A stretch of DNA of 64,000 nt from Diaporthe sp. PMI_573. Taxonomy: Eukaryota > Ascomycota > Sordariomycetes > Diaporthales > Diaporthaceae. The stretch covers positions 52,625-116,624 of the forward strand of contig JAJTUP010000136.1 of assembly GCA_021399435.1 (NCBI GenBank), given 5' to 3'. The translations under genes were made by a program, and so were the position numbers. How positions within the stretch are numbered: position 1 is the stretch's first letter; each line of letters begins with the position of its first letter. The notes under the pieces are model-generated. The model saw only the letters and a list, made by a program, of their open reading frames with translations, was not told where the DNA came from and made no database searches. Shown here piece by piece: positions 54,942-64,000 of the stretch.

Positions 54942-55813
54942 ATGACTTTCCACGCTCGACTATGTGAACAGGCCGATCGTTATGATGAGATGGCCTCCAT
55001 TATGATAGCCTATGCCAAGCTCGGCGGTCAGTTGAACGTCGACGAGCGCGACCTGCTATCCGTGGCCTGTAAGAATGTCGTTAGTGCTCGACGTAACTCC
55101 TGGCGCACGATACAATCCATTGAGCAAAAGGAGGCTTCCAATGGGTCTGAGAAGCACATCTCAATAATTAGAGAGTATCGCTCTAGGATCGAGCTAGAGA
55201 TCGAGAACATGTGCCAGGAAGTATTCGATATACTGGATAGCTCTCTCATCCCTGAGGCGGACTCTAGCGACTCCAATATCTTCTATCACAAGATGTAAGT
55301 CTGGCTTCACCAAAACCCTGTAAAATATACCATGGTCACTAGCTAATCGCCCTCCGCACAAACAGGAAAGGTGACTATCACCGTTACCTTGCTGAATTTG
55401 CCACGGGTGAGAAGCGCAATAACGCTACCATTGCTGCCCACAAGGCTTACAAGGTGAGAGTTTGCACATCGATGATTCAGGTGTGCTGTCCACTCACGAC
55501 CCTATTTCAGAATGCCACCGCCGTCGCACATGCCGAATTAACCCCTAGTCACCCTATCCGCCTTGGACTGGCCCTCAATTACTCTGTGTTCAACTATGAG
55601 ATTCTGGACTGCCCAGACCGCGCCTGCCGACTCACCAAACAGGCCTTGGACGATACCAATGCCGAGATGTACCCTCTGTCTGAGGAGTCCTACCGGGACA
55701 GCAACCTTGTTACAAAGCTTCTCCGGGACAACCTCGCCCTGTGGACCTTGTCCGACAATGGCGAGGATGTGGCCGCAGGCACTTCCAAGGATTGCAAACA
55801 GAAGCAGGACTGA
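54942..55813 (+). CDS. 14-3-3 protein paralogue, three exons, intact
   Basis: Exons 54942-55294, 55366-55453 and 55511-55813 join in phase (GTAAGT and GTGAGA donors), giving 247 residues, the usual length. The nine-helix 14-3-3 pattern is clear: [70 protein letters not shown] and [13 protein letters not shown]. The phosphopeptide-pocket residues (Lys in CKNVV, Arg in ARR, the RY pair, and Asn in LALN) are all kept, so it should bind phospho-Ser/Thr partners in the cytosol. It is divergent from the housekeeping form in helices 6-8 ([17 protein letters not shown]). The start at 54942 is the first ATG after the 5' region; an upstream exon (near MADE at 54643) is possible but does not phase. Confidence 0.9.
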
Positions 55814-56274
55814 GATTTGGTGCACCAGCTCTTCACAGAGACTTTTGCTGCCCACCTTTGGCGCCTCGAATCCTACAACTAGTTGGCTTGTGGTTGAGTG
55901 GAAGGGCATCTTATTATATTTGTCAATTCGAACCAAGTTCCCCTGTATTTTCTTTTCGTGGGATCTCCATGACCAATATATCGTCGACAAGTCCGCGAAC
56001 AGTGGTCCCATGCTTATTCACTCTCAAAAGGTGCTTTTCCAGCTTCCTCTCTATGACTTTCGGCGGCCCTGCCGTGGGTTGAATCGAAAGACGCAGATGC
56101 TCCGAGTTTAAGACTGGCCGCTCCTGGGATAATCTCGGAAAACAATTTGTTGGCGGCACGGGAGGATGAAGAACGTGTAATGACAAAAGGAAAGAAGATA
56201 CCGCAGAGGAACACTAGGAAGGCGTAATGTGTGATAAGATCAAAGTGTGACGAGCATTAGATCCTCATCACGCG

Positions 56275-57087
56275 GTGGTCTTGGAGGTGCTCCTAGCCTT
56301 CTGCCTGGAAAATCACCTCGATAAGCGCGTCGACCCTACCAAGTCCGTTCACACACCTAATGATTGGTATATCGTTAAGTGTGATGAATACAACATGTAC
56401 TTCGGCTTCGACAATTCCGTACATGGCGCTGCCAAACATATAAACAGCCCTCAGCATGGCAAGATGCCGATGAAGCATGATCTTGCAATTGAGGTGTGCG
56501 GCTTTCTCGTCAAACATTGTACGGACGAACTCGCAGAAAAGAATAACGATGTCTTCGCAAAAGAGATAGAAAAAGGTTACCAGGTGTTGAAGCCGAAAAG
56601 GCTTTCTCGAAACAGCCAGGCAAAGCCCCGCGGGGTAAAGCCTCCTGATCATACCGTCCTACCCGGAGCAGACTGTGGGCTGAACGATGAGGGGCCCGAG
56701 GATCTGACTGCAGGTGTTGAATCTACTCGGCAACCATCTGATTGTATAATCATTCCTGCTGCAGGATCCTCAGAAGCGGAATCGGCTACGAACTCGGATG
56801 ATGCCTGCGGAGATGATGGTGGAGACGTAGATGCTTCGCCTTCTGTCGCTGATTACAGTGCATCGGTGCCGAATCCCGGGCAAATCAGCATGGAGAAGCA
56901 AGGTGAAGATCGCGTGGCCAGCGTTATCGCGCTAGATCATTGCTGTGAAAATGAGGGTGTCCTTGGCAGTGTTAGAGAAAAACCTGGAAATTCCGTTGGG
57001 GATGCTCTTAATGAGGACGCCGTGGACAATTACAAGCGGTTCGATGCTCTCCAATCGCAGATGAGAAGCAAAGCCGGCAGTCGCTGA
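56275..57087 (+). CDS. Unknown fungal protein with zinc-finger-like N-terminal domain
   Basis: The 270-residue frame (a few 5' residues uncertain) has an ordered N-terminal part: WYIVKCDEYNMYFGFDNSVH, GAAKHINSPQHGKMP and LAEKNNDVFAKEIEKGYQVL. The C...H...H-x5-H spacing around KCDE and HINSPQH resembles a C2H2-like knuckle and a domain I associate with several ascomycete accessory-genome proteins of unknown role. The C-terminal half is acidic and disordered. No stop or intron interrupts it. It lies between the 14-3-3 paralogue and a HET fragment. Confidence 0.5.
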   Translation: MVLEVLLAFCLENHLDKRVDPTKSVHTPNDWYIVKCDEYNMYFGFDNSVHGAAKHINSPQHGKMPMKHDLAIEVCGFLVKHCTDELAEKNNDVFAKEIEKGYQVLKPKRLSRNSQAKPRGVKPPDHTVLPGADCGLNDEGPEDLTAGVESTRQPSDCIIIPAAGSSEAESATNSDDACGDDGGDVDASPSVADYSASVPNPGQISMEKQGEDRVASVIALDHCCENEGVLGSVREKPGNSVGDALNEDAVDNYKRFDALQSQMRSKAGSR

Positions 57088-57295
57088 TGATCATTATTTC
57101 CCAGGCCGGTTTTGGATGGGAACGTCTCGACCACGACCAAAAGTTCGCTATGTCGCTAGCTCTCTTAAACCATAGCCTCATGTCAAAATACCACTATAGA
57201 CTGTTGACTTCCGCTCTACAATCGATCCTAGTATCTCTGGCCAATACTCTGTTCGACTCGAGCAACGACAACGTCATTTCCCAGGACAACAAGAC

Positions 57296-58057
57296 CTTGC
57301 GGAGTCGGCATGGGAGACTCGTGCTTGGGTGTGGCAAGAGGAGATCATGTCCACACGGCAAGTTGTCTTTGGCAACAAAATACTGCAGTTCAGGTGCAGC
57401 AAAGGAACTCGTTTAGAGGAGGGACGACTCCAGTCTAACCCATTCGTGGATTTGGAACCATCTATGTGGTTCTGGTTCAACGCCATACATAATTACTCGT
57501 CGAGGGCGCTTACAGAGGCCTCGGACAGACTTAAAGCAATAGCCGGCCCGGCCAAGTTCATCGAAAGCCGCAAAATTGCGGAAGGAAAGCCAGAAAATTA
57601 TCTTGTGGGGCTGTGGCAAAATGATGACTTCGAATGGCAACTCCGTTGGGTATGCATTGAACCGACATTGTCACTCACCGAATTGATGGGATTCTTGCGG
57701 GATAGGAAGAAATACATTGCACCCTCCTGGAGTTGGGCGTCTCGAAATACGACCGTCGATTGCCTCGTGAACGGTACTCACACTACGATTCGAGTCATCA
57801 GAACGGACTTGCAACCCTCTCACAAAAATGCCATGGGCGCATTCGGCTCGTCGATTACCCTCTCTGGAAAGTTCCGACCCATACCATTGAAGCTAGAGAG
57901 CGCCCGAGCCCAGCTTTTAGAGCGGCTTCAATTGGCGGTGGCTGAGACTCAGGTGGCTGCTGTCGTGGATCATCTGAACAGCGTGGAAGGCGAATATCTC
58001 AAGCATGGTCAACAGATAAACTCTGCTTTCTGTTCAATTTCCAGCTTTGAGGAATAG
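57296..58057 (+). pseudogene. HET-family C-terminal fragment
   Basis: Homology begins at LAESAWETRAWVWQEEIMST, the tail of the HET domain (the RGW-x-QE position), and continues with the usual C-terminal region: PSMWFWFNAIHNYSSRALTE, DRLKAIAGPA, ENYLVGLWQNDDFEWQLRWV and YIAPSWSWASRN. It ends in a helical tail. The HET N-terminus, with the SHxW and WIDxLC motifs, is missing; the DNA before it (57087-57290) does not encode them. This is a 5'-truncated copy. Confidence 0.8.
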
Positions 58058-59101
58058 TAACCTATGTACTAGACATTGTACTAAAAATATCTATAAGAAT
58101 CAAGTTTTGTCTGGAATGACAACATGATCTGTTTCAATGCGGTTGAAAAGGATTGTATGACTCCTCATTGTTTTCAATCAGACTCCCTATCGTCGTAGAA
58201 ACCCTTCCTACCTTCCTTTGATCTGAGGTCATGTGCTTGCTCACAATTGAAGAACTATTTGCGATGAGGCCTCCGTCTTAAATTTGTATAAAGGGTGCCC
58301 GAGTGCTCCCACTCTACCTGGACTGCTTTAGTCCTTTAAAGGACAAATGATTGAGCCATGCTGTGCCTTCTGAATATGAGCTGCTTCACTTATTTGCGTA
58401 GACGTCCTTCCCAACATTCTTCTTCAACAACGCAGAATAATATTTACAAAGAGAACCCAGAAGCAGATGAGCGTCGGCTTCGCAAGCTTCTGTTCGGACC
58501 GAGGCTTGCACAGAGTACGCACGGAGTGGACCGCACTCAGGGAATGCAGGGCGAAGGAACGAGAATTTCCGGAACACTTCATTCATCGTGTATCGAATTA
58601 TCTTTGACCGGTCTCCATGAAGCTCCGCCACAATATAGCGTTGATAACCCTTACCCATGTGTTATTTGAACGCGAAATTGTTATCGCCAAAAGGTTGCGC
58701 TTGGCGCCTGTCAGGAACCAATACTGGGCTAATACGCGAGGAAGGCTTATTCGAACCGGAAAAGGCAACGCTGCGTTTCCGCGGAGGGGGCGCTTCGCGG
58801 GCGCGCACTAAGAGGGGAAGAACCTCCACAGGAAAGGAAAAAGAAAGATCAAGTTCAGTTGTACCTTACTCTTCGAATATACTGCTTTGGCGCTGCTCCT
58901 ACTGCCACATTCCTAGTCACTCTGCTTGTATTCACCACCCTTACAGCGCCCCCGAATCACTGTACTCTCTCAGGATGCAACACAGACAAAGAAACAGCAG
59001 ACAACAACGATAGATCGGTTGTATTTCTTCCATTTAGGTGCAATCTTTTGATAGTTAGGCAATCTTATTCTGGAACGACGGGCTGAAAGTAATGAATACT
59101 C
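58058..59101. other. Intergenic, no gene supported
   Basis: Short ORFs only. A GTCCTTTAAAGGAC palindrome lies near 58331, and a GC-rich stretch (CGCGGAGGGGGCGCTTCGCGG) near 58780. I see no element ends. Confidence 0.35.
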
Positions 59102-59485
59102 TCAAAGAATCTGTCGTAGGCGTACTAAAATAGGTACTCGTTTGTCAAAAGCATGTGAACCAAATGGGAATTTAGCAACGGGATCCGACAGCTCCACATC
59201 CGAGATTTTTAAAATCTCAGCCACAGTACAGAGGATTGTATGTTTTGCTAGGCTCTCTCCGGGGCATCTCGAGGCCCCTCCACCAAACGGGAACCAGTTT
59301 TCAGCCAGCCCCGCCTTCTTCCTCTGATCACCGAGGAACCTTTCCGCCCAAAACGCTTCGACTGGATGCTTTTTTACTCGACCAGGTACATCAGTTGCAT
59401 TCCAAAAGGAACTATTGAGGCTCCCGAGCCAGTTGGAAAACATTACCGGTGTGTGTCCCTGCAGAGAGTTCATCCTCCGAGTCAT
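59102..59485 (-). pseudogene. Cytochrome P450 C-terminal fragment
   Basis: The frame has the heme-binding loop FPFGGGASRCPGESLAKH with its axial cysteine, preceded by the PERF-like segment EAFWAERFLGDQRKKAGLAE and followed by the last helix and strand (FPFGSHAFDKRVPILVRLRQ). The first about 380 residues, including the membrane anchor, the I helix and the ExxR motif, are not visible in frame upstream. It could be the last exon of a gene with unrecognised upstream exons, but a truncated copy is more likely. Confidence 0.7.
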
Positions 59486-62379
59486 CGTCGACTGACCTCC
59501 AAAAAGGTAGTGGGGGCATGTGGAAACTTGGAAGGCCTGAAACCAACTGTAACCCTCGGAGGACCCGGAATTTGGGAAGAGCTGCGGCCTCTTCTTTGTT
59601 TCAGGACAGCAAGCCAGTGAATATATGTACTCTGCACGAGCTTCTGGCCCGAGAATTCAACAATTACAAAGTACAATTAGCGGACTGGATCTCGAAGACC
59701 AAGTGGGGGGGGAAGCGAGAGTACGTCCTTTCGTTGGTTTTTACGGGGGTCGGCCCTTGGTAAGAGATCGGAGATCGTATTTTCAAAAACGGAGGCTGTA
59801 CCCGCAAATCTGACTAGGCAGCCCTGCAGCTCGATACTTTATTGGTCAAACTCGTATCTTGGCAAAGCAAGCTGCTGCCGGCTGTCAGGTACATCCGCAG
59901 CGCCATTATCCCCATTCCCATTGTTGCCACGACATATTGGGCACGTTTGGTGCTCTTGCAGCTACGAAACTACGCATCCGCCGTGGAATCAGTGCTTCCA
60001 AATGGTGCACTCTGCCTTTGCGCTATTCCCCATCATCTAGCTGTCCAACTTCCTCTTTTCATGCTTCTCGATGGCCGAAAAAACCAACGCCTACGGCACT
60101 ATTCTCGCGTGCTACGGTTCCCTACTAGGTCAATATGGATAAGCCGTGGTTTCTCGATGATTCGGTATAGGTTGACTTCAGTAGCCGTTCCTACCATAGC
60201 CATGCATAAAACTGGTAGAAGGCGGGGTATCATGTGAACTGGAACAGGATTGAGCATGAAGGTGAGCTTGTTCATTGATTTCTTCAACAGCGGAATCGGC
60301 ATTCAGGAGGCTCAAGCAGGAGCCCATTGTAGATAAACGGGAGGAAAAGCGTAGTAATGATCAATCAAGGACGACCCTTGCCCTAATGTTACTTCTTGTG
60401 TTTCGTGATTCCAAGCCGGTCAAAGGCAATCCATGCGAAATTTGTTAAAAGTTTCGAGAAATTTACAGTTTTCAAAAAGTTGAAATTGTCTTCATAAGGA
60501 TACCTGGATCTTGTATCAGCTTCCTTAAATAAGGAAGCTAGAAGAGATCTTCTGGATGCTCCAAGCGATCCTGTCATGGCAATCGAATCTGCAGCTGCGG
60601 TTAGATAAGGACTCCTCCCCTTCAGACAGCCACTTTTTTTTTTCTAGAATGCGTGTGGAAGACCCATGGCATCTTCGTGAGCTCAGTCCGAAAGACAGAT
60701 GACAGGCTACCGTATTGCTTCTGCGGTTGACCCGGACACAACACCTCCATCACAAACCTCTGCTATTTCACTTAAAGTGTGCTCCTCGGAACGCCCCAAT
60801 GTGAGGAGGCCTCCCGTGCGCCGGCGCCGGCTGACATCGCCTCGAGCGCTTCCTGAACGTCATCTTCGGTGTATTCCTTCATAAATGAATAATGATGATG
60901 TGTGCAAAGTTTGAGGGCGAGAAAAAATTCTCTCGAAAAGAAAACGTGAGATACGTGTAGGTGTGGGCCTGACGCGGTCGCGGGTGTGGAGTGGGCCGAA
61001 TGGGGGGGTGGGCCGAATGTGCAGCAACCGACTTATCACAGCCCAGGGAAAGATTACTCTCGAGCATAGGACGAAATGCATTTCGACCCAGACATATCCA
61101 TAAGCACTGGTATTCATAAGCACTGGTCTTCAGCCCGACCAGCAATCTAACCCTCAAACCTTTCGAAAGCGAAGGCCCCGCCTGAATTATTCGCAACATC
61201 CTTAAGCAAATCAACCAGTGGCACCTGCTGTGCTGAGCATTTTACCTCTAAACCATCGTCTTTCTGTCAACTTTGCGCACAATATATTCCATCTCACAGG
61301 AGCGATCAAAAGCTCATGATTTACGAAAAAGGCTTCTTTATCTCTGCAAGATCGTTCTAGACCATAGCTCTCGCTCTAGTACCTGCCAATTTCTTGATTC
61401 CTTTCCCAAACTACAAAAATTCTGGCTATTTTTCGATGACCTGGCCCGGCTCTTGCCAGCAGGGAGGCAGCTGCACGGACATACTTAAACTTCTTTCAAT
61501 CTGTCATTACCTTCTGCCTTTTCTGCCGTCCAATCATAGAAAGGTCGTAATAGATCGGCAAGAACTTTGTGAAAGCGCTCATGCCGCCTTTCAAAGTCAG
61601 GATTATCTGTTCAATTTGATCGATTCTGTCTATTAACCGGTCCATTTTGTGGCATGCCTCCCTCGTATAATTTTCAATGTTTTCAAGCGATTGCTCGAAT
61701 TGGCGTAGTCGTGTTGTGTTATGAACCAACAGGCGTGGCACCCAAGGGACCCGTTTCGATGACCCCGGCAATCAGAATCAGATGCCACGACGCAACCCCG
61801 CAGGCACTTGAGGGCGAAGTCAGCAAGGCATGCCAAAGCCAGGGTTAGGGTCAGGGACCCACTGACCAGGGTGGACCGACAGGACCGACGGCGGTCCTGT
61901 CGACTACAGGGGAGGACCGCAACAGTCGCTCGCGATCCCAGCGGTCCAACACCCAGGACGGATGAAGAGTCAGAACATATAAGGACATGGTCATCACCAC
62001 AGTAGATAGCTTTCATAGAACAGACTCTTCAGTCGTCAATCTAAGTATTCAGTCCAACAACTGGATAGCCTCACAGCTAGTGATCATACTCGAAGAATCA
62101 TCGTGTCTTACACTGCACAGTCAAGTATCACCTCTACGCCGTATTGCTAACATAAACCCTACAGGTTACCTACTGAACCCCACAAAGGTTTAGTGTGATC
62201 ATTACATGTTGCCTCACCGCCATGGGCGGGACTTGAGAGTATATTAGATTTGGTCGTTGGCCAGGAGTATGTTTAAATAGCTTACTCCAATTCGGCGCCT
62301 GCGGGCAGCGGTTGAGTATCCCAGAGGTCTTTCGTATCTGAATCGTAGTTCTGTGCCCACCAATCATTTTCCAAAAGTG
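59486..62379. other. Intergenic, no gene supported
   Basis: Several overlapping short ORFs on both strands, none with family features. A GGTCCTGTCGACTACAGG-type cluster of GGACCG inverted motifs occurs at 61870-61945, and a single AGGGTTAGGGT near 61843. Confidence 0.3.
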
Positions 62380-63330
62380 GAGTTAAGTCATATGACTGTT
62401 TAGAATTGTCCATATCGATTGAATTTCAGATGTGTAATGATGATTTCAAGATATTTAGTACTAGGACTTGAATTATGTTTATCGTTTAGGTTTCGCCTTG
62501 AATATGGCAGATAACATGGGTTCCTTACTCCCGTATTTATAACTATATGTGTTAGTTTTCATTACTCAATTTCTTAAACCTTGAATGGCTATGCTTTGCC
62601 CTAACTCATGCTGCAACATAAACCTTAAGAGGTATTTTCTAAATATATCTCGTTCTTTAGTATTTCTTTCCTTGTGCCACCATTAAAGACACAATGGATG
62701 TGCAAGGGATTCAGATTTGTGGCTTATGTGTTGTTGGAGGCTATGCTCTTAACATCTCTGTTCCCGATTCATCCTGATACAGAGGACTAGCTACACCCAA
62801 GTGACCTACTCTAAGTGTTTCAGGTTGTTTACTATGGCCGTATATTTAGGCCTAGTCTAGAATGCAGTATATGACTATTATGTCTGAGTGGACTTCTTTA
62901 GAAGTCTTTTAGTAAAGCTAGTAAAAAATAAGTAGATGTAAAAGTACAGTACTACCTTCATCTCATTATTTTGGAATTCAGGCTTGTTTATACTGTAGTT
63001 GACAAAAAGGTACTCAAGATTGACCTCAGCCCGCAGAGTAGATACAAAGCTGCGAGCTGTGCAATTAGGGTATTTGTAGAAGTACATTAAGACTGCAACA
63101 GGGAGGAGATGAATATTCTAGAGATCTATAAAGTTATAGGTGGGGCTAATTATGAGTTCAGGCAAGGTGCAAGCATAATCGTCTTACTGTTTCTTTAAAA
63201 CCATTAATACTTGAATCCTATAAGTTAGTTATCCGGAACCCTACTCCTAAACACAAATTATATAGTGTCAAGAGGTCAGGGGAAGATGCTGGGCAAAGAT
63301 TGCTTGAGGGCAGATCAGGATCTGAACATT
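62380..63330. other. AT-rich block
   Basis: Markedly AT-rich sequence with no ORF of note, no repeat unit and no element end recognised. It could be decayed transposon DNA. Confidence 0.45.
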
Positions 63331-63797
63331 CCGTGCTATGTTACGATTTGATACCTAACTACATTGTGATTCCAGTGCGTCTAACCACCCATCTTATAAC
63401 CTGACCTGCCCATCCTTCATGGATCTCGATGCACGCTGGCCTGAGCGAGGCTCAGCCCTGACTTGGGCGCCATATGGGCCTGCGCGGTGCTGCGGTGCCT
63501 TTCGCCGATACTACGGTGCCCTTCACCGGGCCTCCGACGGGCCCGAAGTGCTGCCTTCCAACAGATTATAAAAACATAATACATTAACGTGGTTGGACAC
63601 CCAGCCGCGCAGGACACCTACCCGCGCACTTTTGCTAACTCTACCAATTTTAGCCAACCCCAGCACCCACCCAGGGCAAAAGGGTCAATTGAATTTGGTA
63701 CCAATTGGTGCCATCTGCTCTTAATTCCTTATTTTCAATTGATTTGGTCAATTTAAAGGTGTTGGCGTAACTGCAGTGCCAGTCTGAAGTGACTGAC

Positions 63798-63829
63798 TTT
63801 TGGTGGGGAAATCAGCTTCCCCACCAAAA
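63798..63829. repeat. 13-bp perfect hairpin
   Basis: TTTTGGTGGGGAA and TTCCCCACCAAAA flank a 6-nt loop ATCAGC. A second short inverted repeat (GCGGTCCG-CCG-CGGACCGC) lies at 63890-63908. Neither is tied to a gene; both may belong to an element end that continues past the window. Confidence 0.9.
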
Positions 63830-64000
63830 TGGAGCATTTCAGACATGCAGGATCAACGTCAATAAACACCAGCCAGGTCAACTATTTGGGCGGTCCGCCG
63901 CGGACCGCTTAAGAATGTACTATTATACACTCAGAATCTAACTGACTAGACCCTTCTACATCTTTCCCACAAGTTTTAATCCGTAGGGTGGGTCCACTGC

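Noticed and set aside
63700..63715. ACCAATTGGTGCC near 63704 and near 4911 as a shared primer-binding site of an LTR element
   Set aside because: Both are short palindromic strings with no matching LTR or coding region around them.
1..64000. CRISPR array or bacterial-type operon
   Set aside because: No regularly spaced direct repeats of suitable length, and genes are spliced and eukaryotic.

Overview
The window reads as an accessory, transposon-rich stretch of a filamentous ascomycete genome (Pezizomycotina; Sordariomycete-like, an inference). The signs are short 49-105 nt introns with GTAAGT-type donors, HET-domain and STAND (NACHT, NB-ARC) allorecognition genes, a fungal Dicer-2 type gene, Clr5-domain proteins, and many hAT, LINE and Ty3/gypsy remnants. 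Long intergenic stretches, truncated genes and nested insertions suggest a fast-turnover compartment. I saw no CRISPR array, no rRNA and no bacterial operon structure.

Layout. 1-9.1 kb is a graveyard: a Pif1-like helicase fragment, a Clr5 relic, a LINE RNase H fragment interrupted by a hAT end, an N-terminally truncated hAT transposase and an ankyrin relic. 11.1-16.0 kb holds an intact eight-exon Dicer-like gene (DCL2 type, about 1423 aa), the best-preserved defence gene here. 17.2-24.8 kb is a HET-NACHT-WD40 (HNWD, het-e/het-d class) gene on the minus strand, split inside its WD40 array by a 4,429-bp hAT element (17751-22179) with 16-bp terminal inverted repeats and a perfect 8-bp target duplication. 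Its 5' end abuts fragments of a hAT transposase and a Pif1-like helicase. 25.35-28.48 kb is a second HET-family gene, interrupted by a 1,171-bp BED-finger-only hAT derivative (26650-27820), also with a perfect 8-bp duplication.

31.8-44.2 kb carries sparse genes: a two-exon unknown gene, a gypsy RT fragment, a complete two-exon Clr5-domain gene, a MAT-like HMG-box gene, hAT ends, an unknown hydrophilic protein and a membrane protein. 44.4-46.1 kb is a HET-NB-ARC gene truncated at both ends. 46.7-50.4 kb has a truncated DUF4743 gene, a tRNA-Thr-like pseudogene and an intact 809-aa single-exon protein that appears to fuse a coiled coil, a restriction-endonuclease-like domain and a divergent protein kinase domain. 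50.5-51.0 kb is a MITE with 35-bp perfect terminal repeats. 52-58 kb has a frameshifted hAT, a GH64 glucanase pseudogene, an intact three-exon 14-3-3 paralogue, a zinc-finger-like unknown and a HET C-terminal fragment. 59-64 kb has a P450 C-terminal fragment followed by AT-rich sequence with no recognisable gene.

How it fits together (inference): the surviving genes centre on self/non-self recognition and RNA silencing (DCL2, HNWD, HET, HET-NB-ARC, nuclease/kinase fusion), while transposons, mostly hAT, have repeatedly landed in the allorecognition genes. The candidates most worth follow-up are the 809-aa fusion protein and the hAT-disrupted HNWD gene, whose frame would be restored by exact excision.
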